Assembly: GCF_000961795.1 (NCBI RefSeq)
Contig: NZ_LADU01000071.1
Span: 1 to 48,348, forward strand
DNA: 48,348 nt
Direction: 5' to 3'
Source of the DNA: Hyphomonas sp. BRH_c22
GTDB taxonomy: Bacteria; Pseudomonadota; Alphaproteobacteria; Caulobacterales; Hyphomonadaceae
Shown here: positions 18,109 through 25,709 of the stretch, piece by piece
Layout: the number at the start of each line of letters is the position of its first letter
Position numbering within the stretch: the first letter of the stretch is position 1
The notes under the pieces: generated by a model
Databases searched by the model: none
The model's input: the letters and a program-made list of their open reading frames with translations, nothing else
What the model was told of the DNA's origin: nothing
Position numbers and translations under genes: made by a program

Positions 18109-18140
18109 AAAAAGCCCGCCTTTTGCAAGGCGGGCTTTTT
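18109..18140 (-). terminator. Intrinsic terminator after the desaturase gene
   Basis: A perfect 12-bp stem (AAAAAGCCCGCC, 8-nt loop, GGCGGGCTTTTT) lies 21 bp beyond the desaturase stop. The T-run on the minus strand makes it a strong terminator for that gene; the symmetric ends mean it may work both ways. Confidence 0.85.
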
Positions 18141-18161
18141 CGTCAGGCGGCCGCGAAAGCG

Positions 18162-19052
18162 TCAGGCAAATTGCGGTGCAATCTTCAGGTTCTTGACCCA
18201 GCCGATCTTCTCGAAGGCGAGCAGGATCGTGCCATTGTAATCCACGATACGGTTCCAGATGCCCTTGCGCGGGCGGTGAAGGGCGCTTTGCGGAGCGGCA
18301 TGGTGATGGTCATGGAAGGCCTCACCACCGGTCAGAAGCGCCATCAGGTGATCGGCCCATATCGGCGTTTTCAGGTGGCCCAGCACGTTGATGCCATACA
18401 CGGTGGCGTGGAACTGGATCGCACGGCCAATGACAACGCTGGCATGGATGATCGCCGTCAACACGAGCGATCCGCCCACCGCCCAGACGATCAGGTAGAT
18501 CACGGCCGGAATCAGCAGGTGCACGACCAGGCTCAGCTCATTGTAGAACCGGTCCATCCAGACAATCACGGGCTGGTCCTTCAGCCACATGGCGATGGGA
18601 CGCTCCATGTCTTTCCTGTCGCGCCAGAGGATCCAGCCGACCCATGCCCAGCGCTTGGACTCAAACGGGTTGTGAGGGTCGCCGGGTGTATCGGCAAAGC
18701 GGTGATGCTGGGAATGGTAGTTCACCCAGTCCTTCACATTGCCCTGCATCGCAACAACCAGGTTCAGCATGGTGATGAACTGCGCCGGGGCGTTCAGCTC
18801 ACCCGCCCGGTGCTGCAGGATACGGTGAAGCGGGCCAATACCGGCATTGCACAAGAAGACCGACAACGCGGTCACACCAAAGGCCAGCGGGAAATACCAC
18901 CAGTGCAGCGTCAACTCGCTGAGCGCGATCCCGAGGATCACAATCGTGGTGAACAATGCAATGCCAAGTGCCGGGTAACCGAAGGCGGAAAAGAAACTTG
19001 CCGGATTGAAGGTTTTCCACGTTTTCGGGATGGCCAGCGAACGAGGTATCAT
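18162..19052 (-). CDS. Membrane fatty acid desaturase
   Basis: This 296-aa integral membrane di-iron desaturase of the acyl-CoA/delta-9 type has three histidine boxes: HRILQH (residues 76-81), HSQHH (113-117) and HDHHH near residue 250. It has four or more hydrophobic segments between them. Such enzymes introduce a cis double bond into acyl chains and adjust membrane fluidity. The ATG at 19052 follows GGAGA at 9-10 nt and is preferred to an upstream in-frame TTG. A perfect CtrA box lies 65 bp upstream (19118-19132), which would tie its transcription to the cell cycle, and a strong terminator follows the gene. Confidence 0.9.
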   Translation of the reverse strand: MIPRSLAIPKTWKTFNPASFFSAFGYPALGIALFTTIVILGIALSELTLHWWYFPLAFGVTALSVFLCNAGIGPLHRILQHRAGELNAPAQFITMLNLVVAMQGNVKDWVNYHSQHHRFADTPGDPHNPFESKRWAWVGWILWRDRKDMERPIAMWLKDQPVIVWMDRFYNELSLVVHLLIPAVIYLIVWAVGGSLVLTAIIHASVVIGRAIQFHATVYGINVLGHLKTPIWADHLMALLTGGEAFHDHHHAAPQSALHRPRKGIWNRIVDYNGTILLAFEKIGWVKNLKIAPQFA

Positions 19053-19117
19053 AGGTGTTGTCTCCAAATCGGCCGGCGGGCCGGTGCGTTCTGCAAGGCA
19101 TTCTCAGGCCGGGCCGA

Positions 19118-19132
19118 TTAACACTTACTTAA
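19118..19132. promoter_or_regulatory. Perfect CtrA box (TTAA-N7-TTAA) upstream of the desaturase
   Basis: TTAACACTTACTTAA matches the CtrA full-site consensus TTAA-N7-TTAA exactly. It is 65 bp upstream of the desaturase start and 126 bp upstream of the divergent gene at 19259. In a GC-rich genome the eight fixed A/T positions are rarely met by chance. Confidence 0.65.
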
Positions 19133-19258
19133 GGGCGGTCACCGCTGACGGGAAGCACAAATCCGCACCCCTGACACATGTGTGATGAGCAGGGGTGACG
19201 CGCGCGTGCGGATTCGGATAAATGCGCCCGTCAGGCATAGTGCGGGGACCTCCAGTTC

Positions 19259-20413
19259 ATGAGTGAAAGAAGCGACGAGCTTCTCCTGAATGAGATCGTG
19301 CGGAAGCTGGGCCTCGATCATGATGCCAGCCAGGACGATGGCGAGATCAGGAGCCAATGCCCGCTGACAACGGAATGCGTGGAATTGGGCGACAACAGCC
19401 TGACGCTGTATGTCGAACCGAAAACGTTTCATTGCGTGAACTGCGGCAACCAGGGCGGCCTCGCAAAACTTGCGAGCCTGTTGAACGACTTGCCGGAACG
19501 CGAAGACCCGGGCAACGCCCTGATGCTGCCCCTCAACACGCAGATGGCGGTGAAGGACGAATACGGCGTCAAGAATCGCGTCGAGCGAAACGCTGTCCTG
19601 TCTGCCCAGTCGAAAGTGCACCACCTCCACCCTGACGACCGCGTCCCTCCACCCGCACCACCCCCTCCCCGCCCCCACCGTAACCTCGGTGAGCGCCTCA
19701 TCATCACCCTGCTCGCGCTGGTCTTTCTTGGCGCAGGCCTCAGCGCGGCAGCGCTGTCGGGTTTTGCCAATTACCAGGCCTTCTCCAGCTCGGTGACAGA
19801 CCCGCTGCAGGCCGGAATCTGGGGCTGGACGGGGGTTATCGCCGCGATCATCTCGTTCGGCGGCTTCACCTTCTTCTACTGGCACACCGCCAACAAGCGC
19901 ATGAAGGAAGGCGTCCGCGCCCTACTGTTTGCGCTGGCCGGCGCCGGCACCAGCATCCTCGGCACGCAAATGTACATCGCGGCCAACAACCAGGCTTCAC
20001 AGGCCGAGATCACCACCGCCGGATCAAACCGCGGCCTGCTGGAGCAGCAATTGAGTGACTGGCGCGTGCAACTCTCCGGTATTCCCCCGGAGACACGATC
20101 CGTGGAAGGACTGGAAGCCTATATTTCAGAAGTTGAACGTGTCGGCCGCACAGAGCAGAAGCCCTATCGCGACGCCCAGAACGAGCTTGGCCTCGCCCGC
20201 CGCCGCGACGACCTGCAGGCCAAGATCGAAGCAGCCAATGCAGAACTGCTCGGCAAGGGCAGCGGCGACATCCTGATCGAGACGCAGGCCCGCGCCGCCA
20301 TTCCCAGCTGGTTCTTTGCCGGAATGCTGGAACTCTTCTCCAGCCAGGGCACCAGTATCGGCCTCGTCGCCCTGCTCATCCTCTACACGCGACGGCGTGA
20401 GGTGGTGCCCTGA
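19259..20413 (+). CDS. Membrane protein with N-terminal DnaG-like four-cysteine finger
   Basis: This 384-aa protein has an unusual layout. The N-terminus has four cysteines (C34, C40, C59, C62) in CPLTTEC...FHCVNCGNQGG, which resembles the CHC2 zinc ribbon of DnaG primase in spacing of the second pair and in the following small-residue turn. A proline-rich linker (PPPAPPPPRP) follows at about 130. After it come three hydrophobic segments (about 145-225), a long polar, probably coiled-coil stretch (240-340) with many Q/E/R residues, and a last hydrophobic segment before the basic end YTRRREVVP. The function is unknown. It has no primase domain, so replication priming is not implied. Confidence 0.75.
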   Translation: MSERSDELLLNEIVRKLGLDHDASQDDGEIRSQCPLTTECVELGDNSLTLYVEPKTFHCVNCGNQGGLAKLASLLNDLPEREDPGNALMLPLNTQMAVKDEYGVKNRVERNAVLSAQSKVHHLHPDDRVPPPAPPPPRPHRNLGERLIITLLALVFLGAGLSAAALSGFANYQAFSSSVTDPLQAGIWGWTGVIAAIISFGGFTFFYWHTANKRMKEGVRALLFALAGAGTSILGTQMYIAANNQASQAEITTAGSNRGLLEQQLSDWRVQLSGIPPETRSVEGLEAYISEVERVGRTEQKPYRDAQNELGLARRRDDLQAKIEAANAELLGKGSGDILIETQARAAIPSWFFAGMLELFSSQGTSIGLVALLILYTRRREVVP

Positions 20414-20415
20414 GC

Positions 20416-21234
20416 CTACCCGCTTTCGAGGTCGATAAGGACCTGCCATTTGCAACCCGACCGGGTCCAGATTCGCAGATAGGTGGGCACCACTCCACCC
20501 GCTTCATTCGCCTTCCCTTCACCGGCCGTCATGCCAAGGTCGCCGGAGGCCGCCGTGGCGGCCCGGCGCATCTGGAACCGCCGCTGTGCGCCGGAGACCG
20601 TGCCGACTGTGCTGACCTGGTCATTGCGCAGGAGAATGGCCGAAGCCGAAGGAGACGTGACTGCATTCAGGGCAGCATCAGCCGCCTCGAGCGTGCCTTC
20701 ACAGGCTGCAAGCGCAGGCCTGCGCGCCGCCCAGGCGTCCGTGAAAAGACCGGAAAATGCCGCATGCTGCGGGCCGACCAGGTCAGCGGGCAGGCTGATG
20801 CCGTGATCCGCCAGCAGGCGGATTGATCCGTCCGCCTGCCGTTGCCAGACCGACAGGTATTGGCCAAAGCCGCGATCCTGTCCGTCGGATGCCAAGACAT
20901 ATGGCCCGGTCGAAAAGAAAAGATCATCCGAGGCAGCGCCCTCGCCTTCGACAGGCCACCACGCCAGGCTGAAACGGCTTTCAGGCGCCGCCGAATAGCG
21001 TGCGATTCCCGAAACGACACCTGATCCGGTAAACACGATGGAATCATCTGACAGCACCGACAGGAAGCCCTGCTTTGCGCCCTCCGTTTGCGCAGCGACT
21101 GCAAAGGCCCGTTCTGCCTCAAACACGACGGCGCGCCCGTCATCCGCAACAGATTCGTGCAGAGGCGCCGACGCACAGGCCGACAGCATCACGAAGCCTG
21201 CTGCAACCATGCCGATGTGAACCCTGCACATCAT
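20416..21234 (-). CDS. Putative lipoprotein, NTF2-like
   Basis: From the ATG at 21234 the protein has 272 aa and starts with a lipoprotein signal (MMCRVHIGMVAAGFVMLSACAS, lipobox LSAC). The mature part begins with an EAERAFAVAAQTEGAKQGFLSVLSDDSIVF segment, the first helix and strand of many SnoaL/DUF4440 (NTF2-like) proteins. It has several tryptophan-rich strands. AGAGGA stands 5-6 nt before the start. The gene ends 3 bp from the convergent stop at 20413 and starts 20 bp after the acyl-CoA ligase stop, so it is probably cotranscribed with the ligase. The function is unknown. Confidence 0.7.
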   Translation of the reverse strand: MMCRVHIGMVAAGFVMLSACASAPLHESVADDGRAVVFEAERAFAVAAQTEGAKQGFLSVLSDDSIVFTGSGVVSGIARYSAAPESRFSLAWWPVEGEGAASDDLFFSTGPYVLASDGQDRGFGQYLSVWQRQADGSIRLLADHGISLPADLVGPQHAAFSGLFTDAWAARRPALAACEGTLEAADAALNAVTSPSASAILLRNDQVSTVGTVSGAQRRFQMRRAATAASGDLGMTAGEGKANEAGGVVPTYLRIWTRSGCKWQVLIDLESG

Positions 21235-21254
21235 GCACGTCCTCTCAGGATAGC

Positions 21255-22724
21255 TCATGTCGCCGTTTCCGGCTGGCCAAGCCGCGCCTCGCGCAACGCC
21301 TTGCGCCGCACCTTGCCGGCATCGTCGCGCAGGGGTTCGCTGACCCATTCGAATGATCGCGGAATCTTGTAGCGCACCAGCCGCTCTGCAAGATGCGCCA
21401 ACAGGCCCGGTTCATCCGGTGCGCCTGCGGGAAAATCCACAATGGCATGAAGGCGCGCGCCCAGATCCTCATCCGGCAGGCCGATCACGGCAGACGAGCG
21501 CACACCGGGAAACGCGTCGAGTGCGGCCTCCACTTCCGCCGGATAGATGTTGGCGCCGCCTGACAGGATCATGTCGGACAGCCGGTCGGAGAGATACAGA
21601 AAGCCATCGGCGTCCATCCAGCCGAGATCGCCAAGGCTCTCCCAGCCGCCGTCGATAATCTTGGCTTCAGCGCCCAGGTATGTGTAGGTCGTGCCCGGGC
21701 CCGCCAGCGGGCGCATGTAGACTTCGCCCACTTCGCCCGGCGGCAATGTTTCGCCCGCCTCGCCGACGATCTTCATTTCGCAGGTCTCCACCGGCCGCCC
21801 CACCGAGCCGCGATGTTCAAGCCAGTCCGTCCCCTGGATCGTGGTCGACCCCTGGCCTTCGGTTCCGCCATAGAGTTCCCATATCACTTCGGCCCCCAGC
21901 CACTCGATGAAGGCCTCCTTCAGCCAGGCAGGACAAGGCGCTGCAAGATGCCAGACCGCCCGGAGGCTGGAGACATCATATTTCGTCCGCACAGCCTCCG
22001 GCAGCGCCCAGATGCGTCGCATCATGGTTGGCACCAGGTAGACGATGTCGACCCCCATCGTGTCGATCCGCTCGAGCACTTGTTCGGCGTCGAACCGTGT
22101 GGTGATGACGATCGTGCACCCTTTGAACAGCGCGATCATGGCCCAGAGAAAGGGACCGTTATGATAGAGCGGGCCTGGGATCAGCATCGTCCCCTGATTG
22201 ACAATCTCAAGGTAGGGCGCGTCCGGGTCCCAGGCGGCGGGCAATTTGGATACGATCAGTTTCGGGCGTCCCGTCGAACCACCCGATGTCATCGCCTTGA
22301 AAGAGGCTGCCGTCCGCTCGGGCAACTGGGAATCCGGCAGGCTCGCATCCGGCTCGAACCCCTGCTGCAGGCAGGGCGTTGGCGCGTATTCATCCGCTTC
22401 GACCCCGACAACCAAAGCCGGCTTGCCAAGTTCAATGATCTGGTCGCGTTCGAACTTGGGCAGTCTCGCAGAAATCGGCTGTGGCGTGGCACCCAGCTTC
22501 CAGGCGGCAAGACAGGCCTCGATGAACTCGCATCCGTTCGGAAGCGCGATTGTCACGAAATCATCCGCCTTCACGCCCAGCGCCGCATAGGCCCGCGCCA
22601 GCCGGTTGGTGCGGGCCTCCAGCTCTGCCCAGGTGCGGCGGTCACCAAGATGGTCGAGGGCCACGCGGTCCGGCTGGATGGCCGTCCAGTGCGAGACGAT
22701 GCGTGAAAGGGAGATTGCCGCCAT
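21255..22724 (-). CDS. AMP-dependent acyl-CoA ligase
   Basis: This 489-aa ANL-superfamily ligase activates a carboxylic acid with ATP and CoA. It has the P-loop TSGGSTGRPKLI, the YGGTEGQG motif, the GDLGWMDADGFLYLSDR hinge region and the C-terminal catalytic Lys in GKVRRKALRE. The overall sequence resembles bile-acid-CoA or FadD13-type ligases acting on bulky substrates, but the substrate cannot be fixed. ATG 22724 (MAAISLSRIVSHW) follows CAGGAAAAC and is the family-like N-terminus; the longer upstream frame is rejected. The gene is divergent from the LuxR-type regulator. Confidence 0.88.
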   Translation of the reverse strand: MAAISLSRIVSHWTAIQPDRVALDHLGDRRTWAELEARTNRLARAYAALGVKADDFVTIALPNGCEFIEACLAAWKLGATPQPISARLPKFERDQIIELGKPALVVGVEADEYAPTPCLQQGFEPDASLPDSQLPERTAASFKAMTSGGSTGRPKLIVSKLPAAWDPDAPYLEIVNQGTMLIPGPLYHNGPFLWAMIALFKGCTIVITTRFDAEQVLERIDTMGVDIVYLVPTMMRRIWALPEAVRTKYDVSSLRAVWHLAAPCPAWLKEAFIEWLGAEVIWELYGGTEGQGSTTIQGTDWLEHRGSVGRPVETCEMKIVGEAGETLPPGEVGEVYMRPLAGPGTTYTYLGAEAKIIDGGWESLGDLGWMDADGFLYLSDRLSDMILSGGANIYPAEVEAALDAFPGVRSSAVIGLPDEDLGARLHAIVDFPAGAPDEPGLLAHLAERLVRYKIPRSFEWVSEPLRDDAGKVRRKALREARLGQPETAT

Positions 22725-22938
22725 GTTTTCCTGCCCGGATTTGGAAACTCGCCGTTTCGCATTTTTTTGCCGTTGTCCGAACGGCGCCATCTGGCCGAAC
22801 GTGCCATAGGCACGATGGTACGTCATCAGGAACCTGAAGCAGCTGGCGCAGAAAAGCTTGCGCCAGCCACAACCCGGAGGGGCAAAGAAATTACCTTGAC
22901 GTGAACACGGTTTCCATAAATGATAAACGTTAAGTAGA

Positions 22939-24078
22939 ATGGCGTGGGCGGCCTGCATCTCGGTCTGTCCGGGGGCAATCGTGAGTTCGAACAGTCCTAT
23001 ATACAAGTTTCAGAATCTGCTTCTGGAAGGCATTTCGGACCCGGCGGCCCTGCCCTTCGCCATGGAATATTTGACTTCGTTCTGCGATGCGCCGACAGCG
23101 CAGATCATTTTCGTAGGTGATGGCAAAAACATTCTTCAGTCGACGATCGTCGGCACACATGATCCCGAACTTTTCAGGCTTGAAAGTCAGTACTGGCCAA
23201 TCAATCCACGCGCCAAACTACTACCTGACATGCCCGTCGGCGTCATATGGCGCGAGCAGGATTTCATAACCCCTGAGGAAATCGCGCGGGATCAAGCCTA
23301 CCAGGAATTCCTGATTCCAGCGAAGGTCGGCCATTTTGCCGGCGTCGTACTCGAAAGGGACCATCGATCGTTTGCAGCCCTTGCTGTTGCGCAGCCTTAT
23401 GAACACGGACCGATCTCGGATTCGCGAACAGAAACGCTCAATCTCGTCGTGGACGCGGCGCGCCCGGTCCTGGATATCGCAGCACGCATGTTCGGCTCCA
23501 GAAACGAAGCCATTGTGTCAGCATTCGGAGCGAGCGCGCGCGTAGCAATCCTACGCAAAGATGGCACATTGCTCGACCGGTCTAAAGCATTTGAAAGTCT
23601 TTTGTCAGCAGGCATCGTTCGCATTGACCGGTTTGGCCAACTTGATCTCATGTCGGACGATGCCAATCGCCAGCTAGCCATGGCTGTGCGGCCACCGAAT
23701 GGAATAATCGGTGGACGGTTTGCCTTGTCGCGGCTGCGCCCTGAAGATGGATACATCTGCATCATCACCCCTGTCACGAAGACGAATGATAGCGCCAATC
23801 GGTCTGGTGAAGCCATCCTTTTCCTTGAGCCTATATTCCAGAAGCGGGAGCTTGATCCAGGCCTTCTGATGGAAGCATTTGGATTCACGGAGGCAGAATG
23901 TTCGATCGCCGAGCGCCTTTTCACGGGTGACAACGTCAAGGAAATTGCCCGGTTTCGGCACGTCGCTCCGAGTACGGTCAAGACCATGCTCAAATCGATC
24001 ATGCTGAAAACAGAGAGCCGTCGTCAGGCGGAAGTTGTGACCAAGCTGTCGCGCTTCGCATTCCCGGCTAAGCTATAA
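22939..24078 (+). CDS. LuxR-type transcriptional regulator adjacent to the curli locus
   Basis: The protein has 379 aa and a C-terminal LuxR/GerE helix-turn-helix (about 318-372) with FTEAECSIAERLFTGDNVKEIA and the recognition-helix segment APSTVKTMLKSIMLKT. The N-terminal 300 residues have no receiver aspartate pocket and no clear autoinducer-binding signature, and I do not recognise the sensor part. A GTG at 22981 (VSSNSPIYKF), preceded by GGGGG, is an alternative start, since the first 14 residues look unlike coding sequence. It is directly upstream of the curli-type genes and points the same way, recalling CsgD of enteric bacteria, which is also LuxR-type. It could instead serve the divergent acyl-CoA ligase. 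Confidence 0.8.
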   Translation: MAWAACISVCPGAIVSSNSPIYKFQNLLLEGISDPAALPFAMEYLTSFCDAPTAQIIFVGDGKNILQSTIVGTHDPELFRLESQYWPINPRAKLLPDMPVGVIWREQDFITPEEIARDQAYQEFLIPAKVGHFAGVVLERDHRSFAALAVAQPYEHGPISDSRTETLNLVVDAARPVLDIAARMFGSRNEAIVSAFGASARVAILRKDGTLLDRSKAFESLLSAGIVRIDRFGQLDLMSDDANRQLAMAVRPPNGIIGGRFALSRLRPEDGYICIITPVTKTNDSANRSGEAILFLEPIFQKRELDPGLLMEAFGFTEAECSIAERLFTGDNVKEIARFRHVAPSTVKTMLKSIMLKTESRRQAEVVTKLSRFAFPAKL

Positions 24079-24163
24079 ATCGTGTGAGGCAAAGGCGCCG
24101 CAGACGGGGCGGACGCGAACTCCGGCGAATAAATGCAACAGAAAGAATAAGTTCAACTAGCCT

Positions 24164-24177
24164 CCCCCAAATGGGGG
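24164..24177. promoter_or_regulatory. C5/G5 inverted repeat upstream of the curli locus
   Basis: CCCCCAAATGGGGG is an inverted repeat with arms CCCCCA/TGGGGG, 84 bp before the first secreted gene and 18 bp before the CtrA box. Its symmetry suits a dimeric LuxR-type regulator, most simply the one encoded just upstream, but that link is inference. Confidence 0.5.
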
Positions 24178-24194
24178 ATGACGAGTTTTCGTTT

Positions 24195-24209
24195 TTAACG
24201 CTTCGTTAA
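24195..24209. promoter_or_regulatory. Perfect CtrA box upstream of the curli locus
   Basis: TTAACGCTTCGTTAA matches TTAA-N7-TTAA exactly and is also a 6-bp inverted repeat. TATAAA (24212-24217), a possible -10 element, follows at once, so CtrA could sit on the polymerase site and repress, or activate from the -35 position if the true -10 is further downstream. Confidence 0.65.
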
Positions 24210-24260
24210 TGTATAAAATGGCCGCGTGGGGCGGCCGTTGGTTGAAAATGGCTGAGTGTC

Positions 24261-25196
24261 ATGACCTGCATTCTCAATTTGGGGGCGAATGGCTGGAGCA
24301 GGCGCCTGGCGGCTGCACTGGTGATTGCAGGACTCGCGCTGGGCCTCGGCATGAGAGCCGAGGCTCGGACGCCACCGGGGGACGCAATGCACCACTTCGT
24401 GTCGATCTCGGACTATATCGGAACGATCCGTGTCGTCCAAAGTGCCACGTCGAAACTTGAGATCGTGTCTGCAACCCAGGGGACGTCAGACATATACGGG
24501 TTCGAAATCGAGCATTCAGATGATGACGAAATACATATTCACGGTACCGCACCCCCAGGATCCATGAACTGCGTGCGCAAGAACGGCGTATTGCACGTCT
24601 CCGTCAACAACGGCCCCCCCATACTGGTATCCGCATTGCCCGAGATCGTAATCGCAGCACCTCTTTCCTCCCGGATCCAACTTTCGGTCCGAGCCGGAGA
24701 CGTGAGCATCGGTGAAATTGGCAGGTTGGATGCCATTGTCGGCGGGTGTTCCGCGCTGGACGCCGATGCGGTGAACGGCGAGTTTGATTTACGCACGACA
24801 GGAAGCGCCCAGGTACGTGTTGGCAGGGTCGTCCGGGCGGTCATTGATGCGACCCAAGGCGGCGTCATCAGTCTCAATACCGTAACCAATGGTGTCGACG
24901 CGCGGCTTGGCGGGACTGCCAGGCTCTTGTCCGACAGGCTGGACGGAGACTCGCGGTTTGTGCAGGCCGGAACGAGCCAGGTTTTGGTGTCAGAAGCGCG
25001 AATGGATATTCTTGACGTATCACTGGATGGTGCGTCGCGCTTTGGATTGGAAGGAAACGTGTTGGCGGCCTCGTTCGACATTCGATCAGCCGCGCGAGCG
25101 ATCGCTACTGGCAATGTATCCCTGCACAACGTGCAGCTGCTGCGGGCTGGTCGCCTCAGCTTGAATGGAAAGAGATGGCGCGAAGAGAGGATCTGA
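24261..25196 (+). CDS. Secreted beta-rich protein of the curli locus (DUF2807-like)
   Basis: This 311-aa protein has an N-terminal hydrophobic signal (RRLAAALVIAGLALGLGMRAEA). It is followed by short alternating strands with repeated small and polar residues, such as LSVRAGDVSIGEIGRLDAIVGG and FDLRTTGSAQVRVGRVVRAVIDAT. This pattern is that of a right-handed beta-helix, as in DUF2807 (GIN-domain adhesin-like) proteins; the match is by feel and weak at the sequence level. There is no strong ribosome site at the ATG. It lies 69 bp upstream of csgF and is probably the first gene of the operon. It occupies the place where csgE or a periplasmic chaperone might be expected but resembles neither. Confidence 0.6.
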   Translation: MTCILNLGANGWSRRLAAALVIAGLALGLGMRAEARTPPGDAMHHFVSISDYIGTIRVVQSATSKLEIVSATQGTSDIYGFEIEHSDDDEIHIHGTAPPGSMNCVRKNGVLHVSVNNGPPILVSALPEIVIAAPLSSRIQLSVRAGDVSIGEIGRLDAIVGGCSALDADAVNGEFDLRTTGSAQVRVGRVVRAVIDATQGGVISLNTVTNGVDARLGGTARLLSDRLDGDSRFVQAGTSQVLVSEARMDILDVSLDGASRFGLEGNVLAASFDIRSAARAIATGNVSLHNVQLLRAGRLSLNGKRWREERI

Positions 25197-25265
25197 ACCG
25201 CCGAGCAAAGCCGCATCGCCGTGTCCGGATGAGTCGGGAAAATATAGTAGAAAGGGGAAACGATC

Positions 25266-25709
25266 ATGAAAATGTTCCGCCATGCGAGGTGGCTAATGAT
25301 GTCGGGTTGCATAGCTGCCTTTGTCAGCGTTGGCGCCCAGGCTCAGGAGCTGGTCTATACGCCAGTGAATCCGTCTTTCGGTGGAAACCCGTTCAATTCG
25401 GCGCACCTGCTGGCTGTCGCCAATGCTCAGGACAAGACCGAAGCTCCATCGTCCGGAGACAATGCAAGCAATCCTCAGGCGGACCTGTTCATTCGTCAGC
25501 TTCAGAGCCGTCTCTTGTCGGGATTGGCGTCGCAGGTGGCCAACGCCATCTTCGGTGATGACCCGCAGGACTATGGCCGCATCGTGTTTGGTGACCAGAC
25601 GATCGAATTCACCCGCGGCCTCGATTCCATCACCCTCAACATCTTTGACGCAACGACCGGAACGACGACAGAAATCGTTGTTCCGATCTTCACGACAGGT
25701 GGCGGGTGA
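25266..25709 (+). CDS. csgF: Curli assembly protein CsgF
   Basis: This 147-aa protein has a signal peptide ending near AQAQ. The mature N-terminus ELVYTPVNPSFGGNPFNSAHLL is the part of CsgF that in E. coli inserts into the CsgG channel and forms a second constriction. The C-terminal half (VFGDQTIEFTRGLDSITLNIFD) matches the family, and its length is close to E. coli CsgF (138 aa). CsgF sits at the outer membrane and couples secretion to nucleation of curli fibres. AAAGGGGAAACGATC precedes the ATG. Its stop overlaps the csgG start (GTGA), so translation of the two is coupled. Confidence 0.93.
   Translation: MKMFRHARWLMMSGCIAAFVSVGAQAQELVYTPVNPSFGGNPFNSAHLLAVANAQDKTEAPSSGDNASNPQADLFIRQLQSRLLSGLASQVANAIFGDDPQDYGRIVFGDQTIEFTRGLDSITLNIFDATTGTTTEIVVPIFTTGGG

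Noticed and set aside
19139..19885. 248-codon minus-strand frame opposite the cysteine-finger membrane protein
   Set aside because: The plus-strand protein has hydrophobic segments, a conserved cysteine pattern and a proper layout; the minus frame has none.
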